From: an uncultured Eubacteriales bacterium
GTDB taxonomy: Bacteria; Bacillota; Clostridia; Oscillospirales; Acutalibacteraceae
Assembly: GCA_934464585.1 (NCBI GenBank)
Contig: CAKSJY010000011.1
Location: 1 to 40,944 of the forward strand
DNA: 40,944 bases
Direction: 5' to 3'
Below the pieces are notes generated by a model. That model was given only the letters and a program-made list of their open reading frames with translations. It ran no database searches and had not been told where the DNA came from. The position numbers and the translations under genes were made by a program. Each line of letters begins with the position of its first letter. The first letter of the stretch is position 1. This document shows positions 18,709 through 26,840 of the stretch, in pieces.

Positions 18709-19494
18709 CTAATTATTTAAATTGTAAATTTCAGTCCATTCATCTATATCTTTAAAACCTAGATTTAAATAGAAGTTTTTGTTTTTGCCGTTTTCTCTAA
18801 AAAGGTAAATATCATCGATGAAACGACAGTTATCGGTTAAAAGTTTAGACATTAAGTATGAGGCAAATCCGTTTTTTCTATAACATTTACTTGTAGCAAT
18901 ACATCCTAAAACAGCAGTATTATCTGTTTTGGATATTATCATTGCAGAGCTTACAAGTTTTTCATTATGAAATATTGCTAGACATTCAGCTGAACCGTGT
19001 CTGATTCTATGAGATAAGTCAACGTAAGTTTTTTCATAATTTAGTTTATCGAATTTATTATCGTAAAAATTTTCACACAAAAAGTCTAATAAATCTTTTG
19101 TGCTTGGTATTCTTAATTTAAAACGATTATCAATACTTTTTTGATGTGGTTTTAGAGAGTCTAGCTTCATTATACTGCCGAATTGAGATTCTTGAAAGTT
19201 AAATTGATTTATGTATTTTTTATAACAGGTGACTTTGCTTATGCCCAAAACAATCAAAAATTGAGATAATTCTTCAAAATTCGTGTTAGAATTTATATAA
19301 CAAATAGCAGTGCTGTCTATTTTAGAGACAGCAGCTGTTATTTCTTTATTGGTGTTATATTGTATGAAAAAGTTTATACCATTATTGTCGCATGAATAAG
19401 CATTATAAAGTGCTTTAATTTTACAAAAGAATGGGTCGTTTAGTTTAACTTTTAAGAAATCGTTTTCTAAGGTTTTATCGATATAATAAATCAT
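18709..19494 (-). CDS. GNAT family N-acetyltransferase
   Basis: The C-terminal half carries the acetyl-CoA-binding GNAT core: AVLGCIATSKCYRKNGFASYLMSKLL includes the RxxGxA pyrophosphate loop, then a Tyr-containing region (LFRENGKNKNFYLNLGF) typical of the last strands. The N-terminal ~150 residues have no recognised signature but resemble the first half of larger double-domain GNAT proteins. I chose the ATG at 19494 (261 residues): CAGGAA lies about nine bases upstream and only four bases separate it from the upstream M42 stop. An upstream in-frame start at 19536 would lie inside that gene. The acyl acceptor is unknown. Confidence 0.8.
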   Translation of the reverse strand: MIYYIDKTLENDFLKVKLNDPFFCKIKALYNAYSCDNNGINFFIQYNTNKEITAAVSKIDSTAICYINSNTNFEELSQFLIVLGISKVTCYKKYINQFNFQESQFGSIMKLDSLKPHQKSIDNRFKLRIPSTKDLLDFLCENFYDNKFDKLNYEKTYVDLSHRIRHGSAECLAIFHNEKLVSSAMIISKTDNTAVLGCIATSKCYRKNGFASYLMSKLLTDNCRFIDDIYLFRENGKNKNFYLNLGFKDIDEWTEIYNLNN

Positions 19495-19498
19495 AATT

Positions 19499-20518
19499 TT
19501 ATTTTCCTGCGATATTAATTGCCGTTTCGAAAACAAGCTCCTTAAGAGCTTCTATGTCATCTTTAAAAGCTATAGCCATTTCGGAGTGAATGTACCTGCA
19601 GGGTAAAGAAAGGGCTAAAGTTCTTACACCATTTTGACTTCTTTGGATAGCTGCAGAATCATTACCTCCTGCAACAGCCTTTTTTACTTGAGCTTTTATA
19701 TTTTGGCTTTTTGCTAAGTTCAAAGCAAGAGAAAAATATTCTTTGTCGTATATTGTACCTCTATCCATAAAAGAAACTACAGCCCCTTGACCTAGAGAGC
19801 ACACCTTGTTTTCAGAACCAGGTATATCCGCGGCGGTCGTTGCCTCAACAACTATAGCAGAGTCTGGATTTACAGAATAAGCTGCTACTGTAGAACCGCG
19901 TAAACCTACTTCCTCTTGCACAACAAATGAGAATGTCATATCAAATGGTAAGTCTGATTTTATCATTTCAATTAATATTAAGCATCCTATTCTGTCATCA
20001 ATAGCTTTAGATTTTAATGATGTTTCGTTTAGTTCAAAAGTTGGAACAAAACATGTGTAATCTCCAAGATTCACATATTTTTCGGCTTCCTCTTTGCTGG
20101 AAGCACCGATATCTATATATAAGTTTTCAATATCTATAGCCTTATCTTTTTCGTCTGGCTTTAGGAGATGTATAGGTTTTGCGCCAATAACACCGTTTAT
20201 TTTGTTTTTACCAACTTCGACGTTTTTTCCGCAGAGCACACTTTTTTCGATTCCGCCTACAGTGCTAAACTTTAAAAATCCTTCATCTGTAATATTGTTT
20301 ATAATAAATCCGACTTCATCCATATGAGCAGATAATAAAAGTTTTGTATTAGCACGGTCTTTGCCTTTTTTTGAGACAATTAAGTTTCCGATAGAATCGA
20401 TTTTATAATCTGTAACATAAGGTTTTATTTCATCTATGATTATTTGACGGACATTATCTTCATCTCCGGAAACTCCGCTTGCTTTGCAAAGCTTTTCTAA
20501 TAATTTGTAGTCGATCAT
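19499..20518 (-). CDS. M42 family metallopeptidase (glutamyl/endo-aminopeptidase type)
   Basis: A dinuclear-metal aminopeptidase of the M42 (TET/FrvX/YsdC) family, 339 residues. All ligand positions are visible: His65 and Asp67 (AHMDEVGF), bridging Asp174 (KAIDDR), catalytic Glu202 with Glu203 (QEEVGLRG), Glu225 (VVEAT) and His311 (YIHSE). I chose the ATG at 20518, which overlaps the upstream stop as ATGA and has AGGTG about nine bases upstream; a GTG at 20530 is the alternative. The four-base overlap with a second M42 gene suggests coupled translation. These enzymes usually trim cytosolic peptides as dodecamers. Confidence 0.93.
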   Translation of the reverse strand: MIDYKLLEKLCKASGVSGDEDNVRQIIIDEIKPYVTDYKIDSIGNLIVSKKGKDRANTKLLLSAHMDEVGFIINNITDEGFLKFSTVGGIEKSVLCGKNVEVGKNKINGVIGAKPIHLLKPDEKDKAIDIENLYIDIGASSKEEAEKYVNLGDYTCFVPTFELNETSLKSKAIDDRIGCLILIEMIKSDLPFDMTFSFVVQEEVGLRGSTVAAYSVNPDSAIVVEATTAADIPGSENKVCSLGQGAVVSFMDRGTIYDKEYFSLALNLAKSQNIKAQVKKAVAGGNDSAAIQRSQNGVRTLALSLPCRYIHSEMAIAFKDDIEALKELVFETAINIAGK

Positions 20519-21540
20519 TTTTCTGTACACCTACTTTCAATATATAGAGATAGAAGTTTTGCAGTATTTTCGATATCTTGAATATCTACAACTTCAACGG
20601 CTGTATGCATATTTCTTTCAGGAATTGATACAAGCCCTGTGCAAATTCCTGACTTTGTGGTAGAAATCTTATCGGCATTTGTGCCTGTTGAACTCCCCAT
20701 AACCTCTGTTTGATATGGTATGTTATTTTCCTTTGCTATATCGAAGAGTTTATTTGTAATATCTTTGGAGAGTATAGGCGAAATACCTATCATAGGACCT
20801 TCCGAGAGCTTTCCGGCTTTAAGAGGCGAAACATCAGGCTGAACCGCAAAGCTTACATCTACAACAATACTTTCAGAATAATCATCGTTATATGCAGAGG
20901 TCATAGCCCCTAGAGATGAAGTTTCCTCCTGAGAGCTTAAAAGTATACTAACTAAGCAATTATCCATTATATTTTTATTTTGAGAAATAATTTCAGCACA
21001 TCGTATAAGCGCTGCAACAGAAGCTCGGTTATCTATGGCCTTAGAAGCCACTTTTGAATCTAAAAGTTTTTTGGGAGAGCTGTTGTATATTACAGCATCT
21101 CCAAGTGAAACGATATTTTCTACATATTCTTTTGGCATACCCAAATCTACAGACATTTCATCAATTTGAGGAAGTTTGCTGTCGGAATTTTTTACAAGAT
21201 GGGGAGGTAGACAGGATATTACACCGATTACTTCCTCTTTACCGAAAACCCTTACGACAGCTCCGGGCATTATTCTTCTATCATTTCCTCCGCAAGATGC
21301 AATTTTAAGAAAACCATTTTCATCTATATCAGTAACTACAAAACCTACTTGATCGATATGTGCGTCAAGTAGTATTTTGATTTCTGATTTTTCATTTCCA
21401 AGTGTAGCGAGTACGCTTTTGGTTTTAAGAATTTTAACTTTTGAATACTTTTCAAGTTCAGATTTTGTAAATTCTGCTATTTTACTTTCATTACCTGATA
21501 TTCCCTCAATATTGCATAGATTTAATAGTAAATTTTCCAT
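20515..21540 (-). CDS. M42 family metallopeptidase, diverged paralogue
   Basis: A 341-residue M42 member. The metal-site residues are kept: His61 and Asp63 (DAHIDQVGF), Asp170 (KAIDNR), Glu205/Glu206 (SQEETSSLGA), Asp228 (VVDVS) and His312 (ERNMHTAVE). It carries Asp at the fourth ligand where the neighbouring copy carries Glu, and the sequences differ strongly elsewhere, so the two are old paralogues rather than a recent duplication; they could form a mixed complex or have different side-chain preferences. ATG start 11 bp after murD, with only a weak ribosome-binding site. Its stop overlaps the start of the next gene by four bases. Confidence 0.92.
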   Translation of the reverse strand: MENLLLNLCNIEGISGNESKIAEFTKSELEKYSKVKILKTKSVLATLGNEKSEIKILLDAHIDQVGFVVTDIDENGFLKIASCGGNDRRIMPGAVVRVFGKEEVIGVISCLPPHLVKNSDSKLPQIDEMSVDLGMPKEYVENIVSLGDAVIYNSSPKKLLDSKVASKAIDNRASVAALIRCAEIISQNKNIMDNCLVSILLSSQEETSSLGAMTSAYNDDYSESIVVDVSFAVQPDVSPLKAGKLSEGPMIGISPILSKDITNKLFDIAKENNIPYQTEVMGSSTGTNADKISTTKSGICTGLVSIPERNMHTAVEVVDIQDIENTAKLLSLYIESRCTEK

Positions 21541-21551
21541 AATCGTATATT

Positions 21552-22946
21552 TTAAAGACTGTTGACAACAGCTTTAAAATGTTTACCCCTTTCTTCGAAG
21601 TTTTTATAAAGATCAAAACTTGCACAGGCTGGAGACATTGCGACTATATCACCTTTAACAGCATTTTTATAGGCAGCGTCTACAGCTTCTTCCATGTTAG
21701 ATACATGAATAATCTTTGGATTATCGATAGCATAAGAAGATGAATTTTTAACAGCATCTTCAATTTTTTGGGCTGTATTTCCCATAAGTATAAGAAGTTT
21801 TACTTTGTTAACTACAACAGGACCTAACTCATCGAATGGTATCTTTTTATCATATCCTCCGGCAATTAAGATAAGCTTTTGATCAAATAATGACAAAGCT
21901 CCTGCAATGGTTCTTGTAGGGCTGGAAGCTATTGAATCGTTATAATATTTTACACCATTTATCTCTTTTACAAATTCAAATCGATGTTCTACTCCACCAA
22001 AGTTTTCTGCAACCTTTTTAATGTTATTGATACTTACATATCCCCACACTGCACATATAGCGGCAAGATAATTTTCTATATTGTGATTTCCTGGGATTTT
22101 TATCTCGGAAGCATTTAAAACTTTTATGTTTTGGCCATTGTTTGAAAAGATGATATCATTATTATCATCAAGCCATGCTCCGTGTCTGATTTCTGTATTT
22201 CTGCTGAAAAACAGTGTATCACCTCTTGTCAAATCAGAAAAATTCCTTGTTATTTCATTATCAAAATTTAAAATAGATCTTGAAAAAGCATTTTGATGAA
22301 TGAGAATATTTTTCTTGGAATCTATATATTCAGACATATCCTTGTGAATATCCAAATGATTAGGAGCAAGATTTGTAACTACAGCGACGTCCGGACTTCT
22401 TCGCATGGAAATAAGCTGAAAACTTGATAATTCAACTACAGCAAAATCATCATTTTTTATATTTTCAATATCAGGGAGAAGAGGCCTTCCGATATTTCCA
22501 CCTAAATGTACGGTTTTGCCTGAGGCTTTTAATATTTCTGATATTATTGTTGTGGTTGTAGTTTTTCCGTCGCTACCTGTTACTGCAAAAATTTTACATG
22601 GGCATAAGTCAAAAAAAACTTCCATTTCAGAAGTAACAACAACACCATTTTTTCTTGCCTCAACGAGTTGAGGAAGGTAATATTTCATTCCGGGAGTTCT
22701 AAAAACAATATCCATATCGGAAAGACAATCTAAATACTGTTCTCCGAGGTGAAATGTTACTTTTTTACTTTCGAGTGATTGTATAGTCTTTTCTAATTTT
22801 TCACTGCTTCTTGAATCGCAAATGTGAATTTCTGCACCGTATTTTAAAAACAGATCTACCAAAGGAAGATGACTGCCTCCAATTCCGCAAAGAGCGATTT
22901 TTTTGTGGTTTATATATTCAAAGAATGTTTTTGCTTTATCATTCAT
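21552..22946 (-). CDS. murD: UDP-N-acetylmuramoyl-L-alanine--D-glutamate ligase
   Basis: The Mur ligase that adds D-glutamate to UDP-MurNAc-L-Ala in cytoplasmic peptidoglycan precursor synthesis. An N-terminal Rossmann-like UDP-binding region (IALCGIGGSHLPLVDLFLKYG) precedes the ATP P-loop GSDGKTTTT at ~124-132, VVELSSFQL, NLAPNHLDIH, GNHNIENYLAA, HRFEFV, and a C-terminal domain with YNDSIASSPTRTIAGAL and LIAGGYDKKIPFDEL. I chose the ATG at 22946 (464 residues) because GGAGG lies nine bases upstream; the frame remains open for 20 codons above it. It is the first gene of the seven-gene minus-strand run and is not in a classical mur/dcw cluster. Confidence 0.97.
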   Translation of the reverse strand: MNDKAKTFFEYINHKKIALCGIGGSHLPLVDLFLKYGAEIHICDSRSSEKLEKTIQSLESKKVTFHLGEQYLDCLSDMDIVFRTPGMKYYLPQLVEARKNGVVVTSEMEVFFDLCPCKIFAVTGSDGKTTTTTIISEILKASGKTVHLGGNIGRPLLPDIENIKNDDFAVVELSSFQLISMRRSPDVAVVTNLAPNHLDIHKDMSEYIDSKKNILIHQNAFSRSILNFDNEITRNFSDLTRGDTLFFSRNTEIRHGAWLDDNNDIIFSNNGQNIKVLNASEIKIPGNHNIENYLAAICAVWGYVSINNIKKVAENFGGVEHRFEFVKEINGVKYYNDSIASSPTRTIAGALSLFDQKLILIAGGYDKKIPFDELGPVVVNKVKLLILMGNTAQKIEDAVKNSSSYAIDNPKIIHVSNMEEAVDAAYKNAVKGDIVAMSPACASFDLYKNFEERGKHFKAVVNSL

Positions 22947-23019
22947 TATATATTCCTCCAGAAATAGTATTTTATTATACATAGATTTTATTACACAGTT
23001 TGGCAAACATATCTTATAT

Positions 23020-23047
23020 ATTATACTTTTTGCCTATGAATTTCAAG
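23020..23047 (-). promoter_or_regulatory. Possible promoter for the murD run
   Basis: On the minus strand TATAAT (plus positions 23020-23025) lies 15-16 bp after a TTGAA-type -35. The start site would leave a leader of about 65 bases before murD. Spacing is slightly short, so this is a moderate call. Confidence 0.4.
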
Positions 23048-23068
23048 CTTTTATGCCCGTAATATAGT

Positions 23069-23176
23069 GTCTTGTTAGTACCCGTGGTTTGACAATAAGA
23101 ATTAATTGGTATATAATCGATTAGGTTATTTGGTGTTTAAATAATTTTATATTTTATTAATGTAAACTAACAAGAC
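23069..23176. repeat. 11-bp perfect inverted repeat flanking the alaS promoter
   Basis: GTCTTGTTAGT at 23069-23079 is the exact reverse complement of ACTAACAAGAC at 23166-23176. One arm lies upstream of the alaS -35 and the other in the alaS leader. The arms are 86 bp apart, so DNA looping by a regulator is more plausible than RNA pairing. Confidence 0.5.
23089..23117 (+). promoter_or_regulatory. Consensus sigma-A promoter of alaS
   Basis: TTGACA at 23089-23094 and TATAAT at 23112-23117 are separated by exactly 17 bp. Transcription would start near 23124, giving a leader of about 110 bases. The leader contains a small hairpin (TGCCG/CGGCA at 23181-23195) followed by a T-rich stretch, but no T-box element is recognisable. 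Confidence 0.85.
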
Positions 23177-23234
23177 TTTTTGCCGTATATCGGCACTTGA
23201 GTTTTTGTTTTATTATAAATTAGGGTGTGTTTTT

Positions 23235-25874
23235 ATGGAATGGATCGGTCTAAATGAATTAAGAGAAAAATATTTGGCTTTTTTTGAATCAAAAGGTCAT
23301 CTAAGATTAGAAAGCTTTTCGCTTATTCCTCAAAATGATAAAAGCTTATTGCTTATCAATTCGGGAATGGCTCCGATGAAAAAGTATTTTACAGGTGAAA
23401 TTACTCCTCCGAGGACTAGGGTGACAACATGTCAAAAATGTATAAGAACTCCGGATATTGAGCGTGTTGGAATTACAGCAAGGCACGGTACATATTTTGA
23501 AATGCTTGGTAACTTCTCTTTTGGTGATTATTTTAAAAATGAGGCTACATCATGGGCTTGGGAATTTTGTACAAAGGTTCTTAATCTGCCAGTAGATAAG
23601 ATCTGGGTATCTATATATGAAGATGACGATGAAACCTTTGATATTTGGACAAAAAAAGTAGGAGTTTCTCCTGAAAGAATTGTAAGACTTGGAAAAGAGG
23701 ATAACTTCTGGGAACATGGCGCAGGCCCATGTGGACCTTGTTCAGAGCTTTACTTTGACCGTGGAGAAAAGTATGGTTGTGGTAAAGAAGGTTGCGGCGT
23801 TGGCTGTGATTGCGATAGATATGTAGAATTCTGGAATCTTGTTTTTACGCAATTTAATAATGACGGAAACAATAACTACACTCCACTTGATCATCCTAAT
23901 ATAGATACAGGAATGGGCCTAGAAAGACTTGCTTGTATTATGCAGGGTGTAGATAATTTATTTTTAGTTGATACAGTTCAAAATATAATGAAAAAGGTCT
24001 GCTTAATTGCAGATGTAAAATATGGAGAAAATGAGAAGACAGATATTTCACTTCGTGTTATAACAGACCATATAAGAAGTACTACTTTTATGATTGCAGA
24101 TGGAGTTATGCCGTCTAATGAAGGCAGGGGATACGTTTTAAGACGTCTCTTAAGAAGGGCTGCAAGACATGGTAGGCTTTTAGGAATTAAAAGACCGTTC
24201 TTAGCTGAAGTTTGCAAAGAAGTTATAAAAGAAAATAAAAATGCATATCCTGAGCTTGCTGAAAAGGAAGAGTTTATCCAAAAGCTTATATCTGTTGAAG
24301 AGGCAAGTTTTGCAAAAACTATAGATCAGGGTCTACAACTTCTTAATAATATAATTGATAATGCAGATTCTAAGGTTTTTTCCGGTGAAGATGCCTTTAA
24401 GTTAAACGATACTTTTGGTTTTCCTCTTGACCTAACAAAAGAAATTATTTCAGAATTTGGAATGTCTGTCGATGAGGAAAGGTTTAGAAGCCTTTTAAAC
24501 CAGCAAAAGGAACGTGCAAGAAACGCAAGAAAGAATGCCGGAGCAGATGCATGGTTAAGTGATAATATTGATTTAAAAAGTATACCGAAGACTGAATTTG
24601 TAGGCTATACTCAGGAAGACTGCGGAGCTAAGATTTTGGCTATTATCAAAGACGGAAAATTAGTAGACCTTGCTTCTGAGGGTGAATCTGTCGTTGTAGT
24701 TCTAGATAAAACTTCGTTTTATGCTGAGAGTGGCGGACAAGTTGGAGATAGTGGTATAATAAAAGCCGGGGAGAATATTTTAAAAGTAACAGACACACAA
24801 AAGGATCATTCAGGAATTTATTTGCACTGTGCAACTATTGAAAATGGTTTTATTAGTGTGGGTGATAATGTTTATGCAGAGATAGATGTAGAAAGAAGAA
24901 ACCAGATAAAGAGGAACCATACTGCAGCACATTTATTGCAGGCATCGCTTAGGGAAGTACTTGGAAACCATGTTCAACAGGCCGGTCAACTTGTAAATGA
25001 AAATGAAGTAAGATTCGACTTTACACATTTTTCTGCGTTAACAGCAGAACAACTTGCTAAGGTAGAGAAAACCGTAAATGAAAAAATATTAGCTTCTATT
25101 GAAGTAGAAAATCAGGAAATGCCGATAGAAGAAGCTAGAAAACTTGGTGCTATGGCACTGTTTGGTGAAAAGTATGGTTCACGCGTAAGGGTAGTTAAAG
25201 TTGATGATTTTTCCATAGAATTTTGTGGAGGAACTCATGTTGATAATACTGCAAAATTGGGATTGTTTAAAATTATATCAGAAAATTCAGTTGCTTCGGG
25301 TGTACGCAGAATAGAGGCTGTTACAGGTACAGGAGTTCTAAATCTTATAAATTATACTATAAATAGCATAGACAACTGTGCTAAGATATTGAAAGCGAAT
25401 AATAAAGATAATCTTACTGATCGTTGCAATTCTGTTATGAAAGAATTAAAGGATCAAGAGCAGACAATTGAAAGGTTAAATTCAAGAATTGCAGCTATTC
25501 AAGCCCAAACTCTTTTCGATGTTTCTAAGATTATAAATGGAGTAAGAATTATAGTTGCGAACTTATTAGAAGAAGGAAATGTAACATCGGAGCAGCTAAA
25601 AACAATTTGTGATAAAGTTAAAGAAAAGGCCCCGAAGTCTGCTGCTGTTATAATTGGCAAGTCGGGCAATAAGGTAATGTTAGCTGTTGCAGTTGGCAAA
25701 GAAGCTCAGGCTTTGGGACTTCATGCAGGAAAGTTAGCAAAAGAAGTAGCATTGTTAACCGGAGGAAACGGTGGAGGAAAACCGGATATGGCAATGGCAG
25801 GAGTAAAAGATGAGAGCAAAATTGAGTTTGCATTATCTAGGGCTCAAGATATTATCTTAGATATGATAAAATAA
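23235..25874 (+). CDS. alaS: Alanyl-tRNA synthetase
   Basis: A class II aminoacyl-tRNA synthetase of 879 residues, charging tRNA-Ala. The N-terminal catalytic domain shows SGMAPMKKYFTGE, GNFSFGDYFK, FWNLVFTQFN and DTGMGLERLA. A Cys-rich insert (GCGKEGCGVGCDCD) precedes the FWN block. The editing domain has HTAAH at 562-566 and CGGTH at 664-668, the zinc-binding pairs for clearing Ser-tRNA and Gly-tRNA. The C-Ala domain ends with GGNGGGKPDMAMAG. I chose the ATG at 23235 (MEWIGLNELREKYLAFFESKGH) with AGGGTG upstream, since the ten codons above it match no family member. It leads the plus-strand run that includes hinT, comEC and holA. Confidence 0.97.
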   Translation: MEWIGLNELREKYLAFFESKGHLRLESFSLIPQNDKSLLLINSGMAPMKKYFTGEITPPRTRVTTCQKCIRTPDIERVGITARHGTYFEMLGNFSFGDYFKNEATSWAWEFCTKVLNLPVDKIWVSIYEDDDETFDIWTKKVGVSPERIVRLGKEDNFWEHGAGPCGPCSELYFDRGEKYGCGKEGCGVGCDCDRYVEFWNLVFTQFNNDGNNNYTPLDHPNIDTGMGLERLACIMQGVDNLFLVDTVQNIMKKVCLIADVKYGENEKTDISLRVITDHIRSTTFMIADGVMPSNEGRGYVLRRLLRRAARHGRLLGIKRPFLAEVCKEVIKENKNAYPELAEKEEFIQKLISVEEASFAKTIDQGLQLLNNIIDNADSKVFSGEDAFKLNDTFGFPLDLTKEIISEFGMSVDEERFRSLLNQQKERARNARKNAGADAWLSDNIDLKSIPKTEFVGYTQEDCGAKILAIIKDGKLVDLASEGESVVVVLDKTSFYAESGGQVGDSGIIKAGENILKVTDTQKDHSGIYLHCATIENGFISVGDNVYAEIDVERRNQIKRNHTAAHLLQASLREVLGNHVQQAGQLVNENEVRFDFTHFSALTAEQLAKVEKTVNEKILASIEVENQEMPIEEARKLGAMALFGEKYGSRVRVVKVDDFSIEFCGGTHVDNTAKLGLFKIISENSVASGVRRIEAVTGTGVLNLINYTINSIDNCAKILKANNKDNLTDRCNSVMKELKDQEQTIERLNSRIAAIQAQTLFDVSKIINGVRIIVANLLEEGNVTSEQLKTICDKVKEKAPKSAAVIIGKSGNKVMLAVAVGKEAQALGLHAGKLAKEVALLTGGNGGGKPDMAMAGVKDESKIEFALSRAQDIILDMIK

Positions 25875-25898
25875 TTTTATAATAAGTAAGGTGATAAA

Positions 25899-26237
25899 AT
25901 GGATTGCATATTTTGCAAAATAGTTGCAGGGGAGATACCTTCTAAAAAGGCATATGAGGATGACAAGGTATTGGCTTTTTATGATTTAGAACCTCAGGCT
26001 CCTGTACATATTTTGATTATACCTAAAGAACATATTTCATCTATAAATGAAATATGCAGTGAAAACAGTGCTATTGTAGGATATATTTTTGAAGTCGCTT
26101 CTAAGCTTGCTAAACAATTGGGTTTAGATAATGGATATCGTATAGTAAGTAATTGCGGAGAAGATGGTGGCCAAACTGTTAAACATTTGCATTTTCATCT
26201 GCTTGGTGGACGTTCGATGCAATGGCCTCCAGGCTAA
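25899..26237 (+). CDS. hinT: HIT family protein (HinT-type purine nucleoside phosphoramidase)
   Basis: A small cytosolic histidine-triad protein of 112 residues. The N-terminal CIFCKIVAGEIPSKKAYEDD and the triad HLHFHLLGG (His96, His98, His100) are diagnostic, and the C-terminal WPPG is typical of HinT. Family members hydrolyse AMP-lysine and other phosphoramidates, including aminoacyl-adenylates released by tRNA synthetases, which fits its place 24 bp after alaS. ATG start with AAGGTG seven bases upstream. Confidence 0.94.
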   Translation: MDCIFCKIVAGEIPSKKAYEDDKVLAFYDLEPQAPVHILIIPKEHISSINEICSENSAIVGYIFEVASKLAKQLGLDNGYRIVSNCGEDGGQTVKHLHFHLLGGRSMQWPPG

Positions 26238-26282
26238 AATATAAAAATTTATTATTAATTCTTGAAAGGTAGGCAATTTTAG

Positions 26283-26828
26283 GTGAGCGAAGTATATAAA
26301 ATGACAATTTCAGGGTGCGAAAGAGAATTACCACTTTGTCGCGTAGATGACACACTAGATATAGCTGCTTTTAATATGTTTGGTGATGTTGAATTGACAG
26401 AAAAGGTAGCTAAGGATCTTTTAGCTAAATGCCCGGAACATGATGTCTTAATAACTGCTGAAGCAAAGGGAATACCTCTATGCTATGAAATGGCAAGATT
26501 AGGAGTAAGAAAGTACGTTGTAGCTCGTAAGGGTATAAAATTATATATGAAGAATCCTATACATGTAAATGTTAAATCAATTACAACAGAGAGACTACAA
26601 AATCTTTATCTTTCTGAAGATGACTATAAATTCTTAAAGGGAAAGAGAGTATTAATAGTTGATGATGTTATAAGCACCGGAGAGTCATTGACAGCAATTG
26701 AAATGCTTGTAGAAAAAGCAGGCGGAATAATTGCAGGAAAAGCATGCGTTTTAGCAGAGGGAGATGCTGCAAAAAGGAACGATATAATATTTCTTGAACC
26801 GTTACCTTTATTTAATAAAAAAGCTTAG
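26283..26828 (+). CDS. Phosphoribosyltransferase family protein (Apt-like)
   Basis: A 181-residue type I phosphoribosyltransferase. The PRPP-binding loop is clear: VLIVDDVISTGESLTAIE, with the paired Asp residues and TG. An upstream TAEAKGIPLCYEMARLG matches the pyrophosphate-loop region of adenine/xanthine PRTases. A GTG start at 26283 is supported by AGGTAGG about ten bases upstream; the ATG at 26301 would lose a ribosome-binding site. The base specificity cannot be read from the sequence: adenine or xanthine salvage, or a regulatory PRTase, are all possible. It lies 12 bp before comEC. Confidence 0.82.
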   Translation: MSEVYKMTISGCERELPLCRVDDTLDIAAFNMFGDVELTEKVAKDLLAKCPEHDVLITAEAKGIPLCYEMARLGVRKYVVARKGIKLYMKNPIHVNVKSITTERLQNLYLSEDDYKFLKGKRVLIVDDVISTGESLTAIEMLVEKAGGIIAGKACVLAEGDAAKRNDIIFLEPLPLFNKKA

Positions 26829-26840
26829 GGAGGAATTATA

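Noticed and set aside
23124..23234. T-box riboswitch upstream of alaS
   Set aside because: The leader from the mapped-by-eye promoter is only about 110 nt and lacks the conserved T-box core and a strong terminator.
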